From positions 1 to 33,836 of the forward strand of contig NZ_JACYOF010000022.1 in the NCBI RefSeq assembly GCF_014932895.1: a stretch of 33,836 nucleotides of DNA, read 5' to 3'. This stretch comes from Bacillus thuringiensis (GTDB lineage Bacteria; Bacillota; Bacilli; Bacillales; Bacillaceae_G). Shown here piece after piece: positions 15,584 through 23,959 of the stretch (positions are counted from its first letter, which is position 1; every line of letters begins with the position of its first letter). The notes beneath the pieces are model-generated. The model did no database searches. It saw nothing but the letters and a program-made list of their open reading frames with translations, and was not told where the DNA came from. Made by a program: the position numbers and the translations under genes.

Positions 15584-15952
15584 CTACTTTACTTCAGTAA
15601 ACGTTTTGTTATGATCTGAAGTCTTATACACCAATTCATCACTAGAATAAAGAATTCTATCATTACTTTGATACCCTGATGAATAATTAATATCAGCTTC
15701 ATACCAAACTCTACCTGGAGCACTTGGTAAGGGGTTCCCTTTATTTTTGAATATATTACCTCCAATACTTTTCCAGGGACTACTTTATGAAGGTTCCCAT
15801 CTTTATTAACCAAACCAAGTGCTTGTACTTGTTTTTTCGCGAAATAATTATCCGGTAATTTTTTATGTTCTTTTACATATTTAGCAACTTCATCAAAACC
15901 AGTAGGATATTTCGTGAATTTTGTATTTTTAGCTGCCGCTTCTAGTGCTTTT
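15584..15952 (-). pseudogene. Barnase-type RNase toxin domain, truncated and frameshifted
   Basis: From ALEAAAKNTKFTKYPTGFDE the frame reads YVKEHKKLPDNYFAKKQ, ALGLVNKDGNLHKVVPGK. After one missing A in GGAAAAGT (near 15771) the next frame gives SIGGNIFKNKGNPLPSAPGR, VWYEADINYSSGYQSNDRIL, YSSDELVYKTSDHNKTFTEV. The barnase catalytic Glu (YEADINY), Arg (NDRILY) and His (SDHNKT) are present. No secretion signal or N-terminal carrier remains; a stop lies just upstream, and the gene at 15942 runs into it. It looks like the tip of a polymorphic toxin with barstar as immunity gene. Confidence 0.87.
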
Positions 15953-16259
15953 CACTGTTGGATATTTGTGATTCCCATTCACTTTCTATTTTTCTAAACC
16001 ATCTTCCTATTTTTCTTAGATAATATTGTTTTACTTCATCATAAGGAATCCAAATTTCACGTTCCTGTATTTGATTCATCACTTCATGAAGAATCTCATC
16101 ATGTTCATACTTTCTAGGTTTTCTAGGATTTGTTTTTACAAACTGTGTATATTCTCTACGTAACGTATTAGAAATATATTCTTTTTGTTTTTGCTTGAGA
16201 TGTAACCATTTTTTATTTGTTTGAAGGATTTTCCCATTTACTTTTATATGGTTTTTCAT
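15942..16259 (-). CDS. Conserved Bacillus small basic protein, unknown function
   Basis: 105 residues from the ATG at 16259 (AAAGGAG 10 bases upstream; an in-frame GTG at 16265 is the alternative). It is basic and helical, with VNGKILQTNKKWLHLKQKQK, NTLRREYTQF, NPRKPRKYEHDEIL, and EREIWIPYDEVKQYYLRKI. I recall proteins of this kind as common in Bacillus near mobile DNA, sometimes labelled transposase-related, but no catalytic motif is visible. Its 3' end overlaps the barnase remnant by 11 bases, so its last residues may come from a junction. Confidence 0.6.
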   Translation of the reverse strand: MKNHIKVNGKILQTNKKWLHLKQKQKEYISNTLRREYTQFVKTNPRKPRKYEHDEILHEVMNQIQEREIWIPYDEVKQYYLRKIGRWFRKIESEWESQISNSEKH

Positions 16260-16534
16260 CGACACCCATCTCCTTTTACTAGCAAAACGAATATATAACT
16301 ATCGTATCACATTTAAATTGAAATACTGCATTAGGGGCATATTCTGCAAAAAATCTATCAAAATATAGAAAAAAGTCCATTTCACATGAAGTATTATCCA
16401 AAATAAACAATATATGATCCACTTAACGAATTAATTCAGCATAAAAATAAATGTATACTATTGTTTGTATGATGTTGTTTTTATAAATCATTACGGTACG
16501 TGAACTTATTAGATGTTGTAACAAAAAAGATTTT

Positions 16535-16741
16535 TTGAGGAAGAAATTTTTTGAAGAATCTTCTCAACGTAATGTTGACTTTGTATTAGATGATGGTAAA
16601 AAAATCAAATTCAAAATATTGTTTTTTAGTGTGAAACTATACTTTGATGAAGCGTATGTTCAACGTATAGGAGATGATTCCATTTACCACTTAAATAAAG
16701 AAGATGCAACAGATACAGCAACACAATTTACAAACCGTTAA
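16535..16741 (+). CDS. Possible small protein or gene remnant
   Basis: 68 codons from a TTG with no clear ribosome site; the frame is open from about 16487. It contains FVLDDGKKIKFKILFFSVKL, then YFDEAYVQRIGDDSIYHL. No family recognised. It may be the tail of a decayed gene. The 16260-16534 interval before it holds nothing recognisable. Confidence 0.3.
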   Translation: MRKKFFEESSQRNVDFVLDDGKKIKFKILFFSVKLYFDEAYVQRIGDDSIYHLNKEDATDTATQFTNR

Positions 16742-16804
16742 TACTTTCCTAAGAAATTTATGTTTTATATCTATCAATCATAAAATAAGAACATCCCCAA
16801 ACAA

Positions 16805-16890
16805 ATTTTTTCGTTTTGGGGATTAATCATTGTATTAGGTTGAAGGGCACGGGGTAGCGGCACATGCTCATCAACTTAAGCTTATATAAT
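16805..16890. repeat. bcr-type repeat, copy
   Basis: TTTTCGTTTTGGGG, then TTAGGTTGA, CGGGGTAGCGGCACATGC and TCAACTTAAG: one hairpin unit with imperfect arms. Confidence 0.65.
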
Positions 16891-16971
16891 TCTAATTTCA
16901 AGGTAAGCTTTTTCTTTTTTCTTAGGATCCCCCGAAAAGCACATTTTGTTTTAATAGTAATTTTAAACGTA

Positions 16972-17952
16972 TTATTTAGTTTTACTTAAAAATTCCAGAA
17001 CTTTGTTGAAGGTTTTTAAACCTGCTTGGGTATTCATTTTGAATTGAAATTCATGTACTAACTCACCCCAAACATCTTTATCAAAGAAAAGACCATCTAC
17101 AGACACGCCTTTACTTTGTAAAGCAGAAGCCAATGCTTTACCTTGATCTTCAAATGATCCAGTGTTCCCATCTGTGATTAATGCTGGTGGATATTCTTTT
17201 GTAACATGATTTAAAATTGAAGCTATTTTTACTTTTAATGACCCTTCCCAATTTTTTTTACCCAAATAAGCCCAACCAACGGTACGCATGAAATCTTGTA
17301 TTTCTTTAGTTGATTCTATCTTAGCTAATTCAGGCATATTATATGGACCGCAAAATAGCAGTACCCCTTTTATTGTAGAAGGGTCAACAATAGCGTCAAT
17401 CTTTACTAATTTTGCATACTCTTTAGATGTCTGAATATTAACGAATTGACCAGATATTTGTGCTCCAGCAGAATCTCCTGCAAAATAAACACGATTCAGA
17501 TTTAAGTCATATTTCTTTGCATTTTCATTTATGTATTTATAAGCCTCACCTAGTTGGAGTACTGGTGTAGGATATTCTTTTTTAGGAGCAAGAGCATAGT
17601 TTATATTCACCACTATATAACCACGAGCAGCTAAGCTTACCGCATACCCAGTAATATCTGATTTATCTCCCCCCACAAATCCACCGCCATGTACCCAAAA
17701 AATAATAGGAGTTTTTTCTGTATGATTTTTCGGATAGATGAGATCTAATTTACCATCCGGGAATTTAGAATTATAATTGATATCCTTATCAATTATTGTT
17801 TCGTTTAGAGCATGGTCATAATCAGCTGGCGGAACAAACGTCCCACCTTCAAATGCTTTCTTAATCAAAAATGCTTTTGGAACTGGTGAAAGGTTCCAAT
17901 AACTAATTCCTGCAAGAGCCAATACAAAAACTATCATGAGAGTTATAAGCAT
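16972..17952 (-). CDS. Alpha/beta hydrolase (HSL/carboxylesterase type), membrane-anchored
   Basis: 326 residues from the ATG at 17952. An N-terminal hydrophobic anchor (about 2-18) precedes an esterase domain with oxyanion motif HGGGFVGG, nucleophile in GDSAGAQIS, a late Asp in LITDGNTGSFEDQ and His in LVHEFQF. The HGGG plus GDSAG pair is typical of the hormone-sensitive-lipase esterase group. The frame continues upstream without a start (KPKGIWKKR), and a good ATG at 17990 with GGAG is one base out of frame after an A4 run (17984-17987). With one more A the protein would start MKNNKPKGIWKKRML, a more usual basic lead. The true start is therefore uncertain. Confidence 0.82.
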   Translation of the reverse strand: MLITLMIVFVLALAGISYWNLSPVPKAFLIKKAFEGGTFVPPADYDHALNETIIDKDINYNSKFPDGKLDLIYPKNHTEKTPIIFWVHGGGFVGGDKSDITGYAVSLAARGYIVVNINYALAPKKEYPTPVLQLGEAYKYINENAKKYDLNLNRVYFAGDSAGAQISGQFVNIQTSKEYAKLVKIDAIVDPSTIKGVLLFCGPYNMPELAKIESTKEIQDFMRTVGWAYLGKKNWEGSLKVKIASILNHVTKEYPPALITDGNTGSFEDQGKALASALQSKGVSVDGLFFDKDVWGELVHEFQFKMNTQAGLKTFNKVLEFLSKTK

Positions 17953-18175
17953 TCTTTTTTTCCATATTCCTTTAGGTTTGTTATTTTCATTATAAATTTA
18001 TCTCCGTTACTTATTTAGTTATTATTTTGAATTACCTCTTAATAAAAAAAGTATAACAAATTTTTCAAAAGCTAAAATAGAACACTATATAATATATATA
18101 TTATGGATTGAAACGTGATATATAATTCTTTTTGAAGGATTAATGAGTTTAAATGAGGAGAATACATAGAGTGAA

Positions 18176-18560
18176 TTGAACTACTCACCACTTAACGTCC
18201 TTACGGACTGTTTGAAGTGGGAGATTCCTGCGAACACCGGTGTATCCACCAGTTATCTTAGCAGGCTCTACCCGTAGTCCCGACGGTGAAAGCATAAGTA
18301 TCTTGTACGTTGACTCACCACACTCCCTACTTTAGCTTGGTTTTCGCAACTTCGGCAAGCGTGGGGCGAAAGAACGTTGAAGATTTTACGGTTGCAACGT
18401 TTTTCTGCAACCAACCTCATATCTTCAGTTTTCAAAGAGCAATCTGTACAAGTAAATGATAGCAAACATGTTGGCTTATGCCAACCGACATTCATCTCCC
18501 ACCTAAAATTGGTGCTTCACACCTTCACATTTTTGAGGAAGGAGTCTTCTGTCGGAAAAC
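18176..18560 (-). mobile_element. Solo IS605-type right end with structured RNA-like region
   Basis: Read on the minus strand, the sequence ends AGGAATCTCCCACTT, a hairpin whose arms CTCCCACTT and AAGTGGTGAG enclose GTCCGTAAGGAC, then GTAGTTCAATTC. The tnpB right end at 461-507 has the same order (AGGAATC, hairpin, GTAGTTCAATC). Upstream are further hairpins (GTTGCAGAAAAACGTTGCAAC; GCTTGCCGAAG region). A minus frame at 18268-18495 contains CTDC and ACRSC, perhaps a broken zinc ribbon, but no TnpB catalytic motif. Probably a non-autonomous copy or remnant; its outer limit is unclear. Confidence 0.6.
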
Positions 18561-18595
18561 GATAAATAATTTAGAAGAGTCCATCACATCACTAT

Positions 18596-18732
18596 TAGGG
18601 TACCACCACTTCGCCATCAACCTAAGAAAACAGGTCACCCACAAAACGATAAATAAGCTTTTTCACAATAAAGCCTACAAATTTCGTTTTGGGGTGTTAT
18701 AAAACTGTATCTTGATGGGATCGGGTCACCAT
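18596..18732. repeat. bcr-type repeat, copy
   Basis: GGGTACCACCACTTCGCCATCAACCTAAG, shown in part, then TTTCGTTTTGGGGTGTTATAAA and CTTGATGGGATCGGGTCACC: arms and loop of the repeat family in head-to-head pieces. Confidence 0.6.
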
Positions 18733-18875
18733 ATCTAAAAAAGAAAATTGTACGTTAAGGAGTTAGTTTGTATATTTGAGAAGATGTACGAAACAGGTGT
18801 GAATTTAGAGGAATCCAATATTTTCTATTCGGATATGATAGAATAGAAATATATCCAAAAAAGGAGGAATAACAG

Positions 18876-19151
18876 ATGCACTCAAACACAAAGCAATTTA
18901 TTTATGATATCCAGCAAAGAAAGAACAATTATATAGAAAATGTATTAATAGCAATACACCACCCTAAAAAAGAGCAATCTAAACAAGTCATTCAAAATAT
19001 AGTAGAGAAGATGGATATGATGATTAGTTTAGTTACTACTTACATGGCTATTGAATCAGATTCTAAGAAAGAATTAAAAGAGCTTCAGGAAGAACTTATT
19101 CATGCTCAAGCATATATTCAAAAACGAAAATTTGAAGAAACACAGAGATAA
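18876..19151 (+). CDS. Conserved hypothetical, helical
   Basis: 91 residues with a clean AAAGGAGG and 8-base spacing to ATG. The protein is polar and mostly helical: HSNTKQFIYDIQQRKNNYIE, KMDMMISLVTTYMAIESD, and a coiled-coil-like end KKELKELQEELIHAQAYIQK. No signal peptide or motif; family not recognised. Just upstream is an imperfect inverted repeat TTTCTATTC / GAATAGAAA (about 18822-18850) that may be an operator. Genic quality is good; function unknown. Confidence 0.65.
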   Translation: MHSNTKQFIYDIQQRKNNYIENVLIAIHHPKKEQSKQVIQNIVEKMDMMISLVTTYMAIESDSKKELKELQEELIHAQAYIQKRKFEETQR

Positions 19152-19217
19152 AACCCTTTGTTTTTACTTGGCGTTTATGACGCTAATCTTTTATAAATTT
19201 GATTAGATGTAATTTGG

Positions 19218-19451
19218 TTATTGTTTTGGCATAATCCATACAATTTGTTGAATGCGTACAATATATGGCACCGTATCTTCAATGAGCAAATGATCTGGTT
19301 TCACATCCTTTAACTTTCCTCTTACATTACCTCTTACAGTTTCAATAACCACATGTTTACCAATTACTGATTGTAATGTCTGATATACGTAGGGATTGGA
19401 TACACTTACCATATTTTGTTTACTCAAGTCATTTCCTTCTAAATAACTCAT
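19218..19451 (-). CDS. DUF2642-family protein
   Basis: 77 residues from the ATG at 19451 (AAAGGAG 9 bases upstream; the open frame to 19478 has no site). The core NPYVYQTLQSVIGKHVVIET, VRGNVRGKLKDVKPDHLLIE and VPYIVRIQQIVWIMP has the small-barrel pattern of DUF2642 / YuzF-like proteins, some linked to the spore coat in Bacillus. Monocistronic. Confidence 0.7.
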   Translation of the reverse strand: MSYLEGNDLSKQNMVSVSNPYVYQTLQSVIGKHVVIETVRGNVRGKLKDVKPDHLLIEDTVPYIVRIQQIVWIMPKQ

Positions 19452-19828
19452 TCTATAAGACTCCTTTCTAACTTGCATTCTTTCTCCTAATATATGATAT
19501 AAATCTTATAAATACGTTCATAGTTCTTTGACATTTTCTCGTATTTTATGCGTTTCTTCCTTGCATCCACCTAAATTCCTCCTTAAAAAGAAAACAATAT
19601 ATCGTTTCTAATAATTAGTTTTTCTTAAGCAACTAATTTATATAGTATAAGAAGAAATACTACCAATATTAAGCTTTCCACTATGATAATCCCGTCCCTC
19701 TCCTTTCTATTAATCCGATCAAATCAGATGAAAATTTATGTATACCCTATTATTATCAACAGTAAACAAAAAGGATCCTCCTTCTCTTAAAGGCTGATCC
19801 TTTTCTTCTTGCATTCAACTATTTTTAG
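19452..19828. other. Intergenic region
   Basis: No gene seen. It ends with the terminator of the BC1881-like gene at 19768-19804: AAAAGGATC paired with GATCCTTTT, T tract on the minus strand. Confidence 0.55.
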
Positions 19829-19975
19829 CTATTCTTGATTAATTAGAATAACAGCTGGTCCATCCACACGAATTCCACCAACTTCGATTTTTTCGTAAGG
19901 TTCAACAGTAATGGAAATGATCCCTTCCCGCTTCTTTAATTCATTACTTAATTCTTTTGTTAACATTTTTTTCAT
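19829..19975 (-). CDS. BC1881-family small protein
   Basis: 48 residues: MKKMLTKELSNELKKREGI, then ISITVEPYEKIEVGGIRVDG and PAVILINQE. The pattern TKEL-KREG--VEPYEK-DGPAVILIN is that of BC1881-type proteins, small acidic proteins common in Bacillus phages and mobile DNA, function unknown. AGGGGGAG lies 7 bases before the ATG and a good terminator follows. Too short for routine gene calling, but well supported by both signals. Confidence 0.78.
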   Translation of the reverse strand: MKKMLTKELSNELKKREGIISITVEPYEKIEVGGIRVDGPAVILINQE

Positions 19976-20520
19976 GTGTGTACTCCCCCTTACTGCTTAA
20001 TTTACTATTTTTATGTAAATAAAATTTAAAATGGTTTCCTGGTTTGGAAACCATTTTGTAGTTGACCATATGGCGTTACCAGTTCGTTTATCAATTTTAC
20101 GTAAAGAAGATAGACGATTACTATTCACTATCTCAGTAGATATAAGAAATTCTTAAAGATAGGAGTGAGAATACTTGTTTTTTCTTCTAGAAATAATGAC
20201 TTAGATTGTATATTACCTAAAACAATGAAAGCCCTACCTCTCTTTCATCCTTACGGATCCTTGTCCGTGCCCGTGTGAATCAGGATTACAAAAAATCAAG
20301 TGACTATTTAATCGAGTTATTTGATGAAACTTCGAACGTTTGTAAAAGAATTTTAAAAATAAAAATGGATTGCATTGAAGTAATAACAAAAGAGGTATCT
20401 ACTCTAAAAGTGAGCTGAAGAAGTTGAATGTCTTTAAGATGCTTTACTTTTAATAATCATCATATTCCCCAAAAATTCAGGATATTTTTTGGGGATGTAA
20501 TACATTATTTATAATAAACC
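19976..20520. other. Intergenic region with terminator hairpins and decayed frames
   Basis: Hairpin 20028-20057 (AAAATGGTTTCC/GGAAACCATTTT) and hairpin 20467-20494 (CCCCAAAAA/TTTTTTGGGG) look like terminators. Two short plus-strand frames without starts (about 20070-20156 and 20224-20415, the latter containing VNQDYKKSSDYLIELFDE) may be gene debris. No intact gene. Confidence 0.4.
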
Positions 20521-20981
20521 TTAACAGAAGCTTTTTATTTGTTTTTCAGTGATTCCTTTAATTAATTCTAGTTCACTGATCAAAAATTTATATGCATCAT
20601 CTAACATTTTTTTTCGCTTGTATTCAGTGCTTTTTCTTTATTCATACGCATTAAATCACGTACAACTTCAGCACCTTCTTGTATTTCACCCGTTTTTATT
20701 TTGTCCGTGTTCACTTTATGTCTTTGTTTCCACGTCAGTAATCTATCTGATTCTCCATGTTGAAAAATGTGTATAATGTGCTTTAATACAAGTATATCAG
20801 TAACTGGGCGTATATTTGAGCTCAATATTTTACCCGTAGGAATCATGACTTGCATATTACTGATTGACATTTTTATGACATAATACTGTTGCTTTTTCCC
20901 TGAGAACTCTTTTTCTTCTATGGCTTCAATTATACCAGCTCCGTGCATTGGATAAACAATATTATCACCAATTTGAAACAT
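20521..20981 (-). CDS. CarD/CdnL-family RNA polymerase-binding regulator, frameshifted at A8
   Basis: The start is the ATG at 20981 with GAGGTGG. The CarD domain is clear: MFQIGDNIVYPMHGAGIIEA, KQQYYVIKMSISNMQVMIP, NIRPVTDILVLKHI, LTWKQRHKVNTDKIKTG, VVRDLMRMNKEKALNTSEKK. At an A8 run (20607-20614) the frame ends as C-stop at 20601. With one more A it continues MLDDAYKFLISELELIKGIT...SFC to 20521, giving 153 residues, the usual size of Bacillus CarD proteins. CarD stabilises open complexes at promoters. Either the last 27 residues are lost, or slippage at A8 yields both forms, or the run is miscounted. Confidence 0.85.
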
Positions 20982-21196
20982 ATAATCCACCTCCATATGT
21001 GGTAACCTTCTCAAGCTTAACACACATGTAATTTTTTATCAAATATTTAATAATATCATAAATTCATTTTTATAGTCAATCAATTTTTCTTCAAAAATTA
21101 AATTAAGTAAAACATCCGTAAAATAATAGAGAGCGTTCCCGATTCCCATTAAAAGAAAAGGGTATTCCCACGCATATATTCTGAAACCTCTACTCA

Positions 21197-21660
21197 TTAA
21201 CGTAGATCTGTTTTACCTTGAAAACGACCAAATCGATCCTGTATTTTTTTCAATCTTATATGGTACCCCAAAATCTCAATTCTTGCTTTTTCAGCTAGAG
21301 ATGCAATTGGTCTTAAATCTTTTAACCCTCAATACTCAACCACTACATCAAGTACTTAATCAAAATATTGTAGTGATCCATAGTTAGCTTCTTTTGCAAT
21401 CTCAGCCATTCTATTTTCTAAATCAAGCATGACAGCACCTGGCATTTTAAAATTCATAATCATATTGGCAATATGATAGAAATAATTAGATTCCAATTCT
21501 ATATGTGTTCGAATGACTTCTCGATTAATTCTCCTCTGAGGTCCAAGTATGAATAAAATCTGTAATAACAGAAAGGTATCCTTTAAAAGTCACAGATAAA
21601 TACGTTGTAAACCATGGTAAATTCACTTCTGTTCTTTTGGGTAAAAGTTTACTTTCGGTA
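21197..21660 (-). pseudogene. Acyl-ACP desaturase remnant (FA_desaturase_2 type)
   Basis: Pieces in different frames: KRTEVNLPWFTTYLSVTFKG, DFIHTWTSEEN (the WTxEEN motif of the di-iron site), then INREVIRTHIELESNYFYHI, MIMNFKMPGAVMLDLENRMA, IAKEANYGSLQYFD stop VLDVVVEY stop GLKDLRPIASLAEKARIEIL. The order and spacing fit the C-terminal two-thirds of a di-iron acyl-ACP desaturase. About 20 residues after EEN, including the metal-binding His, are deleted, and at least two stops interrupt it. The N-terminal third is absent. Confidence 0.78.
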
Positions 21661-21894
21661 AAATAAAAAAAGAACCTGCAAACCTGCAGATTCTCCTGAT
21701 AATGATTTATATAAGTAAGACCCGAAAATATAATACAATGATTCAAAAATAAGTTCAAGTAAATAAAAAGAACCCGCTGGAGTTCGGGCCCTTTCAGAAG
21801 TGATGATGTTTTCTCGGATTCGCAAAGTGAGAAAATACAAAAATATAATACATCGAGATTTAGAGAATTTCAACAATTAAATTAGAGGTTATTT

Positions 21895-22703
21895 AGTTCT
21901 GTTGCAAAGTTAGGAGAAAATAGAGAGAGAGCTATAGATTGTAGGTAAGCTTTAAACAACTGCTACTAATTTGTATAGTTCTTTGTACGCAGAAAAGACG
22001 GAATCTGATTGAAGACTTCGTCTCTGTTTATATAGGGCATGAATCGTTTCAATCTCTTTTATCGTTCGTGAAGCATGACGGATACTTTGGAATCCAGAAG
22101 ATTTAGCAAAGCACCGTTTTACATGTCGATGATTTTGTTCAATCAGGTTATTAAGATACTTGACGGTACAATGTTTCGTACGTGCATAAAAGCCGTTCCT
22201 TTTCAGCTTTTTGAACGCACAAAGTAAGGCAGGTGCCTTGTCTGTAGTAAGAACCGTTGGTTCTCCAAAAGCTTTGATAAGTCGCTTAATAAACATATAA
22301 GCTGCTTGATGATCGCGTGTTTTTCGAAGTTGAATATCCATTGTGTATCCTTCTTTATCAACGGCACGATATAGATAGCACCATTCACCTTTCACTTTAA
22401 TGTAAGTCTCATCTAAATGCCAAGCATGGTGGGCAGTTTTGTTTTTCTTTTTCCAGATTTGATAAATCAGACTGCCATATTCATGAACCCAACGCATAAT
22501 TGTCGTAGGGTGAACGGAAACCCCTCGTTCTTGTAGGATCTCAATATAACGCGATAGTTTAAAGAAAAACGACAATTATAGCCAACGGCTACCAAAATAA
22601 TATCTTTTTTGAACTGTTTTCCTTTAAAATATTTCATACATCATGCTCCTCAAATCATTTTTCATACATTTTAACTTTGCTTAAAAATCTTTGCAACAGA
22701 ACC
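21895..22703 (-). mobile_element. IS6-family insertion sequence (IS240-like)
   Basis: 809 bp. Terminal inverted repeats are AGTTCTGTTGCAAAGTT on the left and GGTTCTGTTGCAAAGAT read inward from the right, the classic IS6/IS240 end. It contains one transposase gene with a frameshift. The flanking 8 bases (GGTTATTT and TTTTTTCG) differ, so there is no target duplication: a rearrangement or co-integrate event followed insertion. Its right side abuts the end of a lost gene (see 22704). Confidence 0.9.
21952..22637 (-). pseudogene. IS6-family DDE transposase, frameshifted
   Basis: It starts at the ATG at 22637 with MKYFKGKQFKKDIILVAVGY, NCRFSLNYR. One base is lost near 22550-22555, after which EILQERGVSVHPTTIMRWVH continues in the other frame. 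The catalytic triad is intact: HLDETYIKVKG, VLTTDKAPA and NNLIEQNHRHVK. Full length would be 228 residues, close to the usual 230-235. The frameshift removes the N-terminal DNA-binding part from the main frame, so this copy is probably inactive by itself. Confidence 0.9.
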
Positions 22704-22969
22704 TTTTTTCGGTACTCGTAATTGCAGTAATAATTTTTGTTGGTATGATTATGACGCAATAGATATTCAATCAAGAAGAAAGTATTAGAGGAAACAAGAT
22801 ACTGAATAATATACATAAGGACCTAACAGTTTCCATAGGATGGCGAGGCTTTGTTATACAAAAAAAGACACCCTAAGGTGCCTTCTTCCGACTTGAACCA
22901 ATAATATGGTGCTAAGTTAAAAAAATACAGGGATTTTTCCTGTGGGCTTTGTAAGTAGTTTTCAAGAAA
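22704..22969. other. Intergenic region: gene tail, terminator repeat, PlcR-like terminator
   Basis: Directly after the IS6 end a plus-strand frame reads VLVIAVIIFVGMIMTQ and stops (about 22712-22760), the tail of a membrane protein cut by the IS. A repeat copy lies at 22821-22899. A short stem ACAGG/CCTGT (22927-22943) followed on the minus strand by a T-rich tract ends the PlcR-like gene. Confidence 0.5.
22821..22899. repeat. Terminator-type direct repeat, copy 1
   Basis: Shares TTTCCATAGGATGGCGAGGC, an A-run and GACACCCTAAGGTGCCTTC with 23960-24041. GACACC/GGTGCC forms a small stem with T's on the minus strand. The CCTC...GAGG stem of copy 2 is damaged here. Confidence 0.75.
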
Positions 22970-23860
22970 TTATGAGTGGTTATTTTCATTTTCAAAATAT
23001 TCCCTTTTTATTATTTGTAATTTGTTTTCATTTTTTGTTAACTCAAATATAAATAACGCTTTTTTCATGTTATTAGCAACATTTTCGTCATTAGATTGTT
23101 TAAGCTTTAATAAGTTTGAACCTTTTCCATAGTATAGTTCACCCAATAAGTATAAAGTATTTAAATTAATAGCTAATTGGATACCCTTATCAATGTATTT
23201 TATTGCCTCTTCATATTGACATGTGTAACTTAAAACTTTTGATAAATTATAAATAATTTTTAATTTAATTTCTTTATCCCTAGGAAAATCTAACTTGTTA
23301 AAATTATGTAAACATCTTTTAAATATATTAATACTTTTTTTGTATTCTTTATTTTCTGCATGGAATATAGCCATTGTATGCAGAATATCTATTTCTCTCT
23401 CAGATAAAGAATCAATACTGGTTAAAGTTAGTTTTAATGCATTATTTAAAAGAGTTAAAGCCGATTTTATTGAGTTATTCACACGATATATAGCAATTGC
23501 TTCATGCCATACTAGAAATTGTTTATCTTCTGTTGATTGGAAATTGTTTTCGTTTTTCTCCTTTTTTACTATTTCATAAAGTTCTTTATATTGATGTTGC
23601 CTTATGCAATCTCTCATTACGCATTTTACATTTTCTGTATATCTTAATTTTTTGTTTTGAGTTAGTGCAAATATACTATTTGGATCAATACCAAGTCTTT
23701 CAGATAATTGATATAACAATATGCTAGATGGATAAATCATACCTTTTTCTATCTTGCTAATTTGACTTTGTGAACATATTCCATGACATAATTCGGATTG
23801 TGATATATTTTTTTTTATTCTAAGCTCTTTAATGGTAATACCTAAATTGTTAAATTCCAT
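22970..23860 (-). CDS. PlcR-like RRNPP quorum-sensing regulator
   Basis: 296 residues. The N-terminal helix-turn-helix (about 8-62) reads LGITIKELRIKKNISQSELC, SQSQISKIEKGMIYPSSILL. Helical TPR-like repeats follow to the end (FLVWHEAIAIYRVNN, KIIYNLSKVLSYTCQYEEAI, LYLLGELYYGKGSNLLKL). Order, length and several positions (QKRYKEIY-like HQYKELYEIV; FLVWH) match PlcR, which binds the short peptide PapR. No papR-like peptide gene lies downstream: a terminator follows within 50 bases, so it is an orphan or uses a distant peptide. Ribosome site AGGTG. Confidence 0.85.
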   Translation of the reverse strand: MEFNNLGITIKELRIKKNISQSELCHGICSQSQISKIEKGMIYPSSILLYQLSERLGIDPNSIFALTQNKKLRYTENVKCVMRDCIRQHQYKELYEIVKKEKNENNFQSTEDKQFLVWHEAIAIYRVNNSIKSALTLLNNALKLTLTSIDSLSEREIDILHTMAIFHAENKEYKKSINIFKRCLHNFNKLDFPRDKEIKLKIIYNLSKVLSYTCQYEEAIKYIDKGIQLAINLNTLYLLGELYYGKGSNLLKLKQSNDENVANNMKKALFIFELTKNENKLQIIKREYFENENNHS

Positions 23861-23959
23861 TTTTTCACCTACTTTTTAGCACTTTATTAGTATAAGAATA
23901 TTTTCTAACCCTTAATGTAATGTAAAATTAATATAGTTGCAATTATTGTTTGTTTAATG

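Noticed and set aside
18174-18420. Group I intron (IStron) or IscB/HEARO RNA instead of an IS605 right end
   Set aside because: No group I core motifs or following IscB frame were found, while the end matches the TnpB right end at 461-507 in order of motifs.
18268-18495. Minus-strand frame with CTDC and ACRSC as a separate zinc-finger gene
   Set aside because: No ribosome site, and it overlaps strong hairpins of the IS605-type end; better seen as part of that element.
21649-21876. Minus-strand frame as a gene between the desaturase remnant and the IS
   Set aside because: No start signal or family; it runs through low-complexity sequence and decayed DNA.
22926-22970. papR-like peptide gene behind the PlcR-like regulator
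   Set aside because: Only about 50 bases and a terminator follow the stop; no short secreted-peptide frame fits.
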